A DNA stretch of 64,000 nt from Corynebacterium haematomassiliense (GCF_013978595.1 NZ_JACDTZ010000001.1:1178001-1242000), one strand, 5' to 3'. Numbered from the stretch's first letter, positions 8,680-17,180 are shown. Notes: generated from the sequence alone by a model not told the origin. Program-made: numbers and translations.

Positions 8680-9474
8680 CTACAGCGGGCGGCCCATGTC
8701 GGTGCGGGAAATCTCCACGGCCTTGCAGATCACCTCGGCCAGCGCGGCTTCGACGCGCACGCGCGACTCGTCGTTTTCCAGCAGGTCTTTGCGCACCTCG
8801 AACATCACGGCCAAAACGGAGGTGTTTTTGTCGTAGTCCACCGGCACGTACGCCCCGGCGAACGGGGTGTTGCGTTCGACGTTGAAGCCGGCGGCGGTGA
8901 AGGTGCGGGCGGCTTCGTCGGCAAGCACGGCGGGTGTGTGCACGGAGTGGGTGCCGATGCACACGTCCGGCAGGAGTTTGCCGGGGTGGATGCGGTACTC
9001 GTCGGGCTGGTTGTTGTACGAGTGCACGTCCACGATCACGGCGCAGCCGCAGTCCTGGATGCGGCCAGAGACCAGCTTCGATACGGCGTCGGCGTACGGG
9101 AAGTAGTACTCGGCTTTCAGGTCTGCGACGTCCATGTCCAAAGGCCGCAGCGGGTTGCCGTCGCCAAGCTTGAGGAAGATGGCGCCGCGCCCGGTCGAGT
9201 CCATGGATTCGCGTTCGTTGGAGAACCGCCCCGGGTCCGCGACCAGGCGCGAGAGGTTGTTCACGATCATCCACGGCGCGCACCCGGACTGCTCGGCGGC
9301 GGCCGCGGCGAGGGTGTCGGTGTGGTCGTCGGTGACGCGGTCGAGCTCGCGCGCAATCTGGTCGTCGGTGGCGATGAAATCAGCAGCAACCTCGGCCGGG
9401 ATCTCGCGCGACGCGTGCGGCACGTGCACGATCACCGGGCAGTCAGTGCTTCCCTCGTGGATGGTGAAGTTCAT
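8680..9474 (-). CDS. N-formylglutamate amidohydrolase-family protein
   Basis: 264 residues from ATG 9474. Family signatures include IVHVPHASREIP at the N-terminus, DDHTDTLAAAAA, VNNLSRLVADPGRF, VIVDVHSYNNQP and an IGTHSVHTP segment, all typical of the zinc-dependent N-formylglutamate amidohydrolase (HutG-like) fold. The gene is the last of a four-gene operon and overlaps the upstream glycosyltransferase by 32 bp. No other histidine-degradation gene is nearby, so I infer a different substrate, perhaps an N-acyl group on a sugar or small molecule made by the neighbouring glycosyltransferases. Confidence 0.88.
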   Translation of the reverse strand: MNFTIHEGSTDCPVIVHVPHASREIPAEVAADFIATDDQIARELDRVTDDHTDTLAAAAAEQSGCAPWMIVNNLSRLVADPGRFSNERESMDSTGRGAIFLKLGDGNPLRPLDMDVADLKAEYYFPYADAVSKLVSGRIQDCGCAVIVDVHSYNNQPDEYRIHPGKLLPDVCIGTHSVHTPAVLADEAARTFTAAGFNVERNTPFAGAYVPVDYDKNTSVLAVMFEVRKDLLENDESRVRVEAALAEVICKAVEISRTDMGRPL

Positions 9475-11218
9475 GGTTCCGCAGGATATAGCGCTTCGGG
9501 GCTTCTTGCTTCTCGACGGCACCTTCGGCCTCGAACGCCTCCAACCAACCTTCCATGGGGAAGGTTCCCCATTTGTCGTGGAACCGGTTGGCGTTGGCGA
9601 CGATGTCCTCGATGTGTTCCCACGGCGGCGAGGACACGGGGTGCCACTGGTGGTAGGCGTGGGCCCCGCCGACCCAGACGAGCGGGGTGCGGTGGCGCTC
9701 AAGTTCGCGGGCGAAGTCGGTGTCTTCCCCGCCGTAGCCCTCGAAGGTGGGGTCGAAGCCGCCGAAGTCGTGCTCGATGCGCTCCCACGTTGTTGCGGTC
9801 AGCGCGAAGGACAGGGACCAGAACAGGTTGTAGTTGTCGGCGTCGACGAGCTCGCCGTCGTCCGGATTGGGGCGGGCGGGGTGCGGCTCGGGGTCGGTGA
9901 CGCGCAGCTCGCCCTGCTTCATGTAGGTCACCGGACCTGCGGCGACGGCCTCGGGGCGCCGCGTGAGCGCCGCGACGTAGCGCGGCACGAGCGCGTCGGA
10001 GGCGAGGCAGTCCGCGTCCAGGAACACGAGCACCTCAGCGCCGCGTTCGATGGCCACCTTCGCGCCCAGGTTGCGGGCGGCAGCGAGGTTGCGCGGTCCT
10101 TCGACCACGTGGCTTTTCGGCACCGCTTTGGCCAGCTCGTCCACATCATTCAGTGCGACTGTGACGTGATCGACGCCCATCGGCATGAGGTTGACCTGGT
10201 GAGTCAGGTGGTCGCGCCGGTTCGCGTCGGCGAGCGTGATCACGCAGGTCGCGGGCTGGCCGGGGTTCTCCGCCACGCTGGCGATGACTTCGGCGGCTCG
10301 GCGCGCCGAACCGTCTGTCTGCCAGCGCGCCCAGTCGGTGTCGCGGCGGCGCAGCAGTTCGGGCCATTCGTCGGGGGCGGGGAAGGCGTTTCGTACCGTC
10401 GCCAAGCTTTCGAGTGCTTTCGCGCCCGCCTTTTGCTCGGTGAAGGGGCGCGGCTGCGGCAGGATCACCGCCGGGGTGTAAGTGGCGGCGAGGTCCGCCA
10501 CGGAGTTCTGCCCGCCGGCGGTGACGGCGATGCCCGCGGACTGCAGCAGCTCCGTCGGGTCGTCGACGTGGTTGTCGCCGCCCAAAAACGTGAAACGGTA
10601 CTCGGGGCAGGCGGCCTGCACCGCTTCCCAGTCGGCAGGCGACCACGTCGAACCGCCCAGGCCCGCCATCACCACCACGTGGTTCGGGTCGCGCTCGACA
10701 CCCTCGCGCGGGGTCAGCCGCGAGATCCCGCCGACAGCGTGCAGCCGGTCGGCGTGCGCGCGCAGGTGCTCGGGCACCTCGACCCAGTCCGGCCACGCCG
10801 CCACGATCGCTTCGGCCTGCGCGTAGGCGAGCTGGTGCGGGGCATCGCCGCGGTAGCCGGGCATCGCGTGCACCACCACCGGCACACCCATCAGCCGCAC
10901 GAACGCGGCGACCTCGTTGGACACGTCCACGTAGAACGCCTCCGGCTGGTTCTCGGCCACCCAGTCGGCGATCTGCGCGAACCTTGATGCGATCTGCGGC
11001 GCCCCGTACGGCGCGTAATGCAGCGTGCCCCCGGCGGTCATCGCGCGCCCGCTGCGCAGTTCGCGTGGGCCGGCGCTGGCGTCGTCGAGAAGCGCAACGT
11101 CCCCGCCCGTCGTGGACAAAATCTGCGCCTCGCGGCCCATCGCGCGCAGCTCGCGCTGGATGGCGCGGCAGCGGTGCAGGTGCCCGGAGCCGTGGTGGTG
11201 GGCGTAGATCCCGATCAT
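9443..11218 (-). CDS. Two-domain glycosyltransferase (GT-B N-terminus, GT-A C-terminus)
   Basis: 591 residues from ATG 11218, which overlaps the upstream stop as ATGA. Residues 1 to about 310 look like a GT-B, MurG-like fold (IGIYAHHHGSGHLHR at the start; MAGLGGSTWSPADW; VTAGGQNSVADLAAT near the nucleotide site). From about residue 325 a GT-A, family-2-like domain follows (ITLADANRRDHL, GPRNLAAARNLGAK, the DXD-like FLDADCLAS, GGFDPTFEGYGGEDTDF). Two catalytic domains in one chain suggest two consecutive sugar additions. Sugar and acceptor are unknown. The last 32 bp overlap the downstream amidohydrolase-like gene. Confidence 0.88.
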   Translation of the reverse strand: MIGIYAHHHGSGHLHRCRAIQRELRAMGREAQILSTTGGDVALLDDASAGPRELRSGRAMTAGGTLHYAPYGAPQIASRFAQIADWVAENQPEAFYVDVSNEVAAFVRLMGVPVVVHAMPGYRGDAPHQLAYAQAEAIVAAWPDWVEVPEHLRAHADRLHAVGGISRLTPREGVERDPNHVVVMAGLGGSTWSPADWEAVQAACPEYRFTFLGGDNHVDDPTELLQSAGIAVTAGGQNSVADLAATYTPAVILPQPRPFTEQKAGAKALESLATVRNAFPAPDEWPELLRRRDTDWARWQTDGSARRAAEVIASVAENPGQPATCVITLADANRRDHLTHQVNLMPMGVDHVTVALNDVDELAKAVPKSHVVEGPRNLAAARNLGAKVAIERGAEVLVFLDADCLASDALVPRYVAALTRRPEAVAAGPVTYMKQGELRVTDPEPHPARPNPDDGELVDADNYNLFWSLSFALTATTWERIEHDFGGFDPTFEGYGGEDTDFARELERHRTPLVWVGGAHAYHQWHPVSSPPWEHIEDIVANANRFHDKWGTFPMEGWLEAFEAEGAVEKQEAPKRYILRNHELHHPRGKH

Positions 11219-12330
11219 TGTCCTACCTTTCCAAACGCCGCCACCTGGCGGAAGATGTCGGTGTAATGCTTCGCGGTTTGGGAAAGCGAATGCCTCTCGA
11301 CGACCCAACGGCGCACCACGTCCCTCTCAATCCCCCGCGCCTGGGTGATCGCGGCGGCGAGCGCGTCGACGTCGTCGGCGGGGGCGAGGGCGGCGGGGGC
11401 GTCGCGAAGCAGCTCGCCCATGCCGCCGCGGCGAAACGCCGCAACGGGGGTGCCGCACGCCATCGCCTCGAACGCGACGAGCCCGAACGGTTCCTCCCAC
11501 CGCGGGCTGACCACGGCGACGCCGCACCCGGCGACCAGGCGCCGCAGCTCGGCGTGGGAAAGCTCGCCGATCCACTGCGCGTCGTGCCCGAGGCGCGGCT
11601 CGATTTCGTCGCGGAAGTAGTGGTGGTCGCCGTTACGCCCCGCCAGGACGAGGGGAACGTTGGCGACGCGGGAGGCGTCGATAGCCAAATGCGCGCCCTT
11701 TTCCGGCACGAGGCGGCCAAACCACACCGCGGTCCCGCCGCCGCTGCCCGGCCGCCAGAGGTCCACGTTGACGCCGTTGGGGATGATCACCGGCTCACTG
11801 GGCAGGCGCCAGTCGCGCGCGGTGGTGCGGCTGACGGCGGCGAAACGCCCGGCGCGCAGGCCGGCGGCAGTGATGGCGGCCTGGATCTCCTCGACCATCG
11901 GCGTGTGCAGCGTGGTCAGCATCGGCAACGGCTCCGGCGACGCGGCCGAGGGAAAGATGTACGGGTTGAGGCTGTTGTTGTGCACCACGTCGTATCCGCG
12001 GGCGACCAGCAGGCGGCGCAGCTGCACAAACGCGGCGTTTTCCCGCTCGCGCCCGCCTTCCGGGTAGGTGGTGTCGGTGGCCTCGGCGGCGTGGGAGCCC
12101 CAGTCCACCCCGGGCAGTTCGAGTGTTTTGTCGTTGCCGTCGGAGCCTTCGGCGGCGAAGAAGTCCACGTCGTGACCGAGCTCGCGCAGCGCGGCCACCA
12201 TGGTGTGGCAGAACGCCTCCAGCCCGCCGGCGTACGGCTCACGCACCGGGTAGCGCGCGGGCCCGACCAGCGCGATGCGGAGCTTGCCGGTGCGCGGGGC
12301 GCGCGGCGCGGGTTTCGCGGCAACGGTCAC
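11215..12330 (-). CDS. GT4-family glycosyltransferase
   Basis: 371 residues, GT-B fold. The N-terminal acceptor domain carries YAGGLEAFCHTMVAALRELGHD; the C-terminal nucleotide-sugar site has VWFGRLVPEKGAHLAID and the EX7E signature EEPFGLVAFEAMACGTPV. A Lys/Pro/Arg-rich start (MTVAAKPAPRAPRTGK) precedes the Rossmann strand LRIALVGPA. Start and stop overlap the neighbouring genes by 4 bp, so translation is coupled along the operon. The sequence does not show which sugar is transferred. Confidence 0.92.
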   Translation of the reverse strand: MTVAAKPAPRAPRTGKLRIALVGPARYPVREPYAGGLEAFCHTMVAALRELGHDVDFFAAEGSDGNDKTLELPGVDWGSHAAEATDTTYPEGGRERENAAFVQLRRLLVARGYDVVHNNSLNPYIFPSAASPEPLPMLTTLHTPMVEEIQAAITAAGLRAGRFAAVSRTTARDWRLPSEPVIIPNGVNVDLWRPGSGGGTAVWFGRLVPEKGAHLAIDASRVANVPLVLAGRNGDHHYFRDEIEPRLGHDAQWIGELSHAELRRLVAGCGVAVVSPRWEEPFGLVAFEAMACGTPVAAFRRGGMGELLRDAPAALAPADDVDALAAAITQARGIERDVVRRWVVERHSLSQTAKHYTDIFRQVAAFGKVGQ

Positions 12331-13247
12331 TCGCTCACCACTTTCCTGTAGATCTCCTCGTGCGCCCTGCGCACCTCGTCCAGCTGGCGCACGCGGTCGC
12401 CGGCGTACGGCACCGGCCCGCGCGCAAGCAGCCGCGCCGCAGCCTCACCGGCTGCGCGCCCGTCGCCGGTCCGGTACACCTCCACCGCCGCAACCGTGTC
12501 TGCTTGCCCGGCGTAGCAGCCGCAGTCCGGCACCGCCACTGGCACGCCCAGGTCGCGGCACATTTCCAGCCACCCCGAGTGCGTCCCGCGCGTATACGGC
12601 AAAATGCACACCCCGGCGTGACCGACGGCTGCGTGCAGCTCGTCGTCAGTCATGGGCTCGTGCACCACAGTGCCTATCGACGCAAGCTCCGCTCCCCCAT
12701 GCACATACACATCCAACGGCACCCGCGCCGCGATATCGCGGTAGAACTGCGCGTCCGCGACCACGTTCGAGCGCACCGACTTCAGAAACACCGCCGCGCG
12801 ATCCCCCCGTTCTACCGCCACCGGTTCCTCCACAATCCGCGGGTGCGGCACCACCCGCACGTCCGTCGCGCCGAAGTCGCGGGTAAGAATCTCGGCGGCT
12901 TGGTCGGTGAGGGTGATCAGGGCGGATGCTTCGTCGATAAGCAATTGCAAGCGCTCGTGGTGCTCGGTCTGGTCGACGAGGTGCGGGTTGTCCAGGTCGT
13001 GGACGGTGAGCACCAGCGGCACCGGCAGCGCGCGGCAAAGCTCCGCGATCTGCGCGGGCGAGCGGTGCTCGAAGCCGAAGTGGATGTGCACGAGGTCCAC
13101 GGCGGGCGGGTCGCGCCAAAACTCGGCGTTGAGGGCGGGGTGCGGCCACCAGTTGCCGCCGATGTCCGGGTCCGGCAAGAACTCCACGCCAGCAGGGCGG
13201 ATAGCCTGCGTGTACGGGTGGCCGGAGGGGATAGACAGAACGCGCAC
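12327..13247 (-). CDS. Glycosyltransferase, GT-B (GT1/GT4-like)
   Basis: 306 residues from GTG 13247, first gene of the leftward operon. The chosen start lies exactly 6 nt after a TATATT -10 box, so the mRNA is probably leaderless; longer upstream reading frames cross the divergent promoter and gene and are rejected. Motifs: LVHIHFGFEHRSPAQIAEL, LVLTVHDLDNPHLVDQ, ALITLTDQAAEIL, and the C-terminal YTRGTHSGWLEMCRDLG. It is shorter than most GT4 enzymes. Product unknown; probably part of the same glycan or glycoside pathway as the six neighbours. Confidence 0.85.
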   Translation of the reverse strand: MRVLSIPSGHPYTQAIRPAGVEFLPDPDIGGNWWPHPALNAEFWRDPPAVDLVHIHFGFEHRSPAQIAELCRALPVPLVLTVHDLDNPHLVDQTEHHERLQLLIDEASALITLTDQAAEILTRDFGATDVRVVPHPRIVEEPVAVERGDRAAVFLKSVRSNVVADAQFYRDIAARVPLDVYVHGGAELASIGTVVHEPMTDDELHAAVGHAGVCILPYTRGTHSGWLEMCRDLGVPVAVPDCGCYAGQADTVAAVEVYRTGDGRAAGEAAARLLARGPVPYAGDRVRQLDEVRRAHEEIYRKVVSE

Positions 13248-13253
13248 CCCACT

Positions 13254-13277
13254 AATATAAACGTTTTCGCATACTGT
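13254..13277. promoter_or_regulatory. Back-to-back leaderless promoters of the glycosyltransferase cluster
   Basis: Within 36 bp between two divergent starts there are two -10 boxes: TATATT (minus, 13259-13254) six bases before GTG 13247, and TACTGT (plus, 13272-13277) six bases before ATG 13284. Neither gene has a ribosome site. Both halves of the cluster therefore appear to fire from one compact divergent promoter. Confidence 0.7.
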
Positions 13278-13283
13278 GTTGGC

Positions 13284-14108
13284 ATGCTGCTTGTTGTCGT
13301 CGGTAACTGCCAAGCGGAGTCCACCCGAAAGCTTTTGATGTCCACCGGGCACTTCACCGGCGAGCGCATCGCCCCTGTCCACGAGCTTGAAGCGGCGGAC
13401 ATGGGGTGGTTTTTGGACCTCGTGGCCCGCGCCGACGTGCTGGTGACCCAGCCGATCCGCGACAACTACCGCGGCCTGCCCGTGGGCACCCGGCAACTTC
13501 GTACGTCGGCGCGGCGCGTGGTCGTGCCGGTGCTGCGTTTCGACGGGCTCATGCCCCACCAGGCCATCATCCGCGACCCGGATGACCCGTCGTTGAACCC
13601 GCCGGTGGTGCCGTACCACGACCTGCGCACCTTGGCCGTGGCCGCGGGGTATGCCCCGGCCGCGCCGCCTCCGCCGGATGCGTTGCGCCGCGCAGCCGCG
13701 ATGTCCGTCGAGCAGATGCGGGTGCGCGAGCGCGCCCACGGCGCGGTTGTCGTCTCGGACTACCTGGAGACAAACCCGGTGTGGCACACCGTCAACCACC
13801 CCGACAACGCCACCCTTGCGTTCATGGCATCGCGGGTGCTGGAGGAGCTGGGGCTTTCCGACGCCCCGACCGCCCCCGACTACGAAATGCTCGGCGGGCT
13901 GGACGCACCCATCGACGCCGCGGCCGCCGACGCCCTCGGCGTGTCAGTTTCGGGCCGCGATGAGTGGCGCGAGCGCGGCGCCGGGGCCATCGACGCCGAC
14001 GAGATCCGCGCCGCGCAACTGGAGTTCTACCGTGAGCGCCCGGCGCTGGTCGCCCACGGGTTGCAGCGCCACGCGGAGCGCTTGGCGAATCTAGGGTTGG
14101 TGCAATGA
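13284..14108 (+). CDS. WcbI-type polysaccharide biosynthesis protein (putative acyltransferase)
   Basis: 274 residues from ATG 13284. The N-terminus MLLVVVGNCQAESTRKLL is the signature of the WcbI fold, a putative acetyltransferase domain named from a Burkholderia capsule gene; LVTQPIRDNYRGLPVGTRQ and VPVLRFDGLMPHQ are also typical. A TACTGT -10 box lies six bases upstream with no ribosome site, so the transcript is probably leaderless. The stop overlaps the next start (ATGA). Role in capsule, surface glycan or glycoconjugate decoration is inferred from the family and the neighbours. Confidence 0.85.
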   Translation: MLLVVVGNCQAESTRKLLMSTGHFTGERIAPVHELEAADMGWFLDLVARADVLVTQPIRDNYRGLPVGTRQLRTSARRVVVPVLRFDGLMPHQAIIRDPDDPSLNPPVVPYHDLRTLAVAAGYAPAAPPPPDALRRAAAMSVEQMRVRERAHGAVVVSDYLETNPVWHTVNHPDNATLAFMASRVLEELGLSDAPTAPDYEMLGGLDAPIDAAAADALGVSVSGRDEWRERGAGAIDADEIRAAQLEFYRERPALVAHGLQRHAERLANLGLVQ

Positions 14109-14968
14109 AACATCTCATCGTCGGCCCCGCGGGCCATGGGGTGACCGAGTACGCCCTCGGGCTCGCCCGCGCCACGGGCGCCGAGGTCATACGGGAGGAG
14201 ACGTTCGGCGATACCCCGCTCGCCGGCCCCGTCCACGTCACCTTCACCGACCACCTTTTCGGCGACACGGCCGAGCGCCTTTTGGCGCGCATCGACGGCC
14301 CGCTGTCCGTGAGCCTGCACGACATCCCCCAGCCCGAGGAAGGCGCCGAGCGCTACGCCCGCCGCGCACGCGTCTACCGCGAGCTGGTCGAAAGGGCGGA
14401 CGTCGCGGTGGTCAACTCCAACCACGAGGCCTCCTTTTTCGACGCCGCGACAACCGTGATCCGCCTGCCCATCCCGGTCATCGACTCGCCCTTCGACCCC
14501 GAGCCGGGCAGCGTCGGCGTGCTGGGGTTCCTCTACCCCGGCAAGGGCCACGAGGACCTCATCGCAGCACTGCCGGACCGCCGCCTGCGCTTCCTCGGCG
14601 CGGTCTCACACGGCCACGAAACATGGGCCGAAAACCTCGACGCCGAGATCACGGGCTGGCTTTCCGACGCCCAACTCGCCCACGAAATGGGCCGCATCGC
14701 GGTGCCGGTGTGCCCGCACCGCCACTTCTCCGCCTCCGGCTCGCTGATGGCCTGGCTGGGCGCGGGCCGCACCGTGCTGGTGCGCGACTCCGCCTACGCC
14801 CGCGAGATCGACGCGTGGCTGCCCGGGCGCGTGACGCTGGTGGCTGACGGCGGGTGGCGGGAGGCCGTCGATAAGCATGTGCCCAAACAGATGGAACCGC
14901 CGCGCTACGGCTGGGCCGAGGTCGCGCAACTGTGGGAGGAAACATGGCGTTTAGCTGGCCTGATGTGA
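14105..14968 (+). CDS. Putative glycosyltransferase (GT-B half-like)
   Basis: 287 residues. It starts LIVGPAGHGVTEYALGLARAT, like the acceptor half of GT-B enzymes, followed by LSVSLHDIPQPEEG, DVAVVNSNHEASFF and, near residue 140, VGVLGFLYPGKGHEDLI, which resembles the nucleotide-binding start of GT4 enzymes. The C-terminal ASGSLMAWLGAGRTVLV occupies the position of the EX7E region, though the second Glu is not obvious. It overlaps the WcbI gene by 4 bp and the GT2 gene by 25 bp. Sugar specificity unknown. Confidence 0.75.
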   Translation: MKHLIVGPAGHGVTEYALGLARATGAEVIREETFGDTPLAGPVHVTFTDHLFGDTAERLLARIDGPLSVSLHDIPQPEEGAERYARRARVYRELVERADVAVVNSNHEASFFDAATTVIRLPIPVIDSPFDPEPGSVGVLGFLYPGKGHEDLIAALPDRRLRFLGAVSHGHETWAENLDAEITGWLSDAQLAHEMGRIAVPVCPHRHFSASGSLMAWLGAGRTVLVRDSAYAREIDAWLPGRVTLVADGGWREAVDKHVPKQMEPPRYGWAEVAQLWEETWRLAGLM

Positions 14969-16050
14969 GCGTTGTCATCCCGCATTACAACGACGCGGAA
15001 GCGCTCGAGCGGGTCGTCGCGGCAGTGGGCGCGCAGGACTACGCGGGCGAAGTGGAGATCATCGTGGCCGACGACGGCTCCGCCGAACCACCCGCGATCG
15101 AGGGGGTGCGCGTGGTGCGTCAGGAGGACAAGGGCTTCCGGGCGGCCGCGGCGCGCAACCTCGGCGCGGATGCGGCGCGCGGCGAGGTGCTGGCGTTTCT
15201 CGACGCCGACACCGTGCCCGAGCCCGGCTACCTCTCCGCGGTCGTGCCGCACGTCGTGGGGGACGCGCGGGCGGTAGTCGTCGGCGCGCGCCGCACCGGC
15301 GCCGAGGACAAAGAGCCGCAATGGCTTATCGACGCCTGGTCCGCCACCGCCAACCTCCGCAACGCCGACCACAGCTCATGGCGCTACATCATCTCGGCGG
15401 TGCTGACGTGCTCGCGCGAGTTCTTCGACGAGGTCGGCGGCTTCGACGGCACGCTCGTCGGCTACGGCGGCGAGGACTGGGAGTTCGGCTTCCGCGCCTG
15501 GAACGCCGGTGCGAGCTTCGTGCACGAGCCGGCGGCCGTCGCGCACCACGCGGAGGAGGACTTCGGGCAGCGTTACGACGACCCCGCCGCCGCCACCGCC
15601 GTCAAAAACGCCGAGTCGCTGGCCCTGGCCCGGCGCGTGACGCACCCGCTGGCGCGGCCGGACGGGGTCATCTTCGACACCTTCGACATGCAGGTGGAGG
15701 TCCCGGAGCTCGACGGCGAGGGGGTGCGCGACTTCGTCATCGCGGAGTGGCTGAAGGTCGGCGCGTACGTGCGCGTCGCGGAGGTGCCGGCGCTGTTCGC
15801 GCACGACCCGCGGGTGGGCACCGACGAGGTTGACGCGCGGGTGAACATCGCCGTCGGCGCGGGCTGGGCGCCGCAGGATATGGCCGCGCTTTTGGCGGTG
15901 GAGTACGTGCTCTGCCCCGACGGCACGGTGGTGCGCACGAAGCGCGCCGCCGCGCTGGAAATGGAGCCGGTCACCGCGAACCCCGAGGACATCGGGATGA
16001 CCCCGGTTGCGGGCCCGCTGCAGCTGGAGCGCTACTTCGCGGGCTGGTGA
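14944..16050 (+). CDS. GT2-family glycosyltransferase
   Basis: 368 residues from ATG 14944, chosen because a GGAGGA site lies 3 nt upstream; a GTG at 14932 is in frame. GT-A fold: VSVVIPHYNDAEALERVV, IIVADDGSAEPP, RAAAARNLGADAARG, the metal-binding FLDADTVPEPGYL and the acceptor motif GTLVGYGGEDWEFGFR near residue 175. The GYGGED motif is shared with the C-terminal domain of the fusion glycosyltransferase at 9443-11218. Last gene of the rightward arm of the cluster; cytoplasmic, no membrane segments. Confidence 0.92.
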   Translation: MAFSWPDVSVVIPHYNDAEALERVVAAVGAQDYAGEVEIIVADDGSAEPPAIEGVRVVRQEDKGFRAAAARNLGADAARGEVLAFLDADTVPEPGYLSAVVPHVVGDARAVVVGARRTGAEDKEPQWLIDAWSATANLRNADHSSWRYIISAVLTCSREFFDEVGGFDGTLVGYGGEDWEFGFRAWNAGASFVHEPAAVAHHAEEDFGQRYDDPAAATAVKNAESLALARRVTHPLARPDGVIFDTFDMQVEVPELDGEGVRDFVIAEWLKVGAYVRVAEVPALFAHDPRVGTDEVDARVNIAVGAGWAPQDMAALLAVEYVLCPDGTVVRTKRAAALEMEPVTANPEDIGMTPVAGPLQLERYFAGW

Positions 16051-16056
16051 CGCAGC

Positions 16057-16524
16057 TTACGGCAGCTCGGGCGCGACGCCGGTGCGCTCGTACTCGGCGA
16101 GGATGTCGATGCGGCGCTGGTGGCGTTCCTCTTCGCTCCACGGCTGGGACACGAAGGCGTCGACAATTGCGAGCGCCTCTTCCTCGGTGTGCATGCGGCC
16201 GCCGATGCCGATGAGCTGTGCGTTGTTGTGCTCGCGGGCGAGCTTCGCGGTCTCTTCCGACCACGCCAGGGCGCAGCGCGCGCCCTTGACCTTGTTCGCG
16301 GCGATCTGCTCGCCGTTGCCGGAGCCGCCGAGCACGATGCCCAGCGCACCCGGGTCCGCCACCACGGCCTCAGCGGCGGCGATGCAGAACGCCGGGTAGT
16401 CGTCCAAGGCGTCGTACTCGTGGGCGCCGCAGTCGGTCACCTCGTGGCCCTGGGCCTCAAGGTGGGCCTTGATCTGGTTCTTGCGCTCGAATCCGGCGTG
16501 GTCTGCTCCAAGGTAAATACGCAT
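16057..16524 (-). CDS. rpiB: Ribose-5-phosphate isomerase B
   Basis: 155 residues, RpiB/LacAB family. It interconverts ribose 5-phosphate and ribulose 5-phosphate in the pentose phosphate pathway. MRIYLGADHAGFERK, VLGGSGNGEQIAANK and CALAWSEETAKLAREHNNAQ are family hallmarks. The usual catalytic Cys of the CGSGxG motif is replaced here by the serine/glycine version (GGSGNG) found in mycobacterial RpiB. A TACGCT box seven bases before ATG 16524 suggests a leaderless mRNA, although the DsbA-like gene ends only 5 bp upstream. Confidence 0.94.
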   Translation of the reverse strand: MRIYLGADHAGFERKNQIKAHLEAQGHEVTDCGAHEYDALDDYPAFCIAAAEAVVADPGALGIVLGGSGNGEQIAANKVKGARCALAWSEETAKLAREHNNAQLIGIGGRMHTEEEALAIVDAFVSQPWSEEERHQRRIDILAEYERTGVAPELP

Positions 16525-16529
16525 GGCGT

Positions 16530-17147
16530 TTAGCGTACCTGGGGCATCTCCGTGCGGGTGCGCTTGAGTTCGAAGAAGTACGGGAACTCCGCCAACCCAA
16601 CCGCGTGATCGAACAATGCGCCGGCCTCTTCGCCTTCCGGCACGCGGGTGATCACGGGCCCGAAGAACGCGTTGTCGCCGAGCTTGACCACCGGGGTGCC
16701 CACGTCGTCGCCGACGGCGTCCATGGCGGTGGCGTGGAAGCCGCGCAGCAAATCGTCGCAGTCGGACGTGTTGGCCACCTCAGCGAAATTTTCCGGCAGG
16801 CCCACCTCCGCCAGCGCCTTCGCGATGATCTCGTCGTAGGCGCCGTCGCCCTTCTTGCCGCCTTCGCCGCCGGCGTGGATCATCGTGCCCATCGTGGTGT
16901 ACAGCTCGTCGACCTTCTCGGGCTGCTCCTCCTTGACCTTCGCGAACACGCGCGCCGGACCCCAGTTCGCTTCCATCATGGCGGCGTAGTCTTCGGGGAT
17001 GTCGCGGCCGTCGTTAAGCACTGCGAGCGACATGGGCACCCATTCGACCTCGATGTCGCGGACCTTCTCCACCTCTTTGATCCAGCGGGAGGTCTGCCAT
17101 GCGAACGGGCAGGATACGTCAAACCAAAATTTCACTTGTTCCGTCAT
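16530..17147 (-). CDS. DsbA-family / mycothiol-dependent nitroreductase-like protein
   Basis: 205 residues from ATG 17147. Thioredoxin-fold protein with an inserted helical domain: FWFDVSCPFAWQTSRWI carries the first active-site Cys, but the second Cys of a CXXC pair is Ala (CPFA). This resembles the mycobacterial Rv2466c group (mycothiol-dependent reductases); exact substrate unknown. TATCGT lies seven bases before the start with no ribosome site, indicating a leaderless transcript, divergent from pepN. A much longer upstream frame antisense to pepN is a shadow. Confidence 0.85.
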   Translation of the reverse strand: MTEQVKFWFDVSCPFAWQTSRWIKEVEKVRDIEVEWVPMSLAVLNDGRDIPEDYAAMMEANWGPARVFAKVKEEQPEKVDELYTTMGTMIHAGGEGGKKGDGAYDEIIAKALAEVGLPENFAEVANTSDCDDLLRGFHATAMDAVGDDVGTPVVKLGDNAFFGPVITRVPEGEEAGALFDHAVGLAEFPYFFELKRTRTEMPQVR

Positions 17148-17153
17148 GGCGCC

Positions 17154-17173
17154 CACGATAGCGCGTGTAGGCT
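17154..17173. promoter_or_regulatory. Divergent leaderless promoters between the DsbA-like gene and pepN
   Basis: The 33-bp gap holds TATCGT on the minus strand seven bases before ATG 17147 and TAGGCT on the plus strand (17168-17173) seven bases before ATG 17181. No Shine-Dalgarno sequence is present for either gene. Confidence 0.6.
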
Positions 17174-17180
17174 GCGGCAG

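Noticed and set aside
12123-13283. N-terminal extension of the WcbI gene
   Set aside because: It is antisense to two glycosyltransferase genes and crosses the divergent promoter.
16605-17180. N-terminal extension of pepN
   Set aside because: It is antisense to the DsbA-like gene; the real start has a promoter seven bases upstream.
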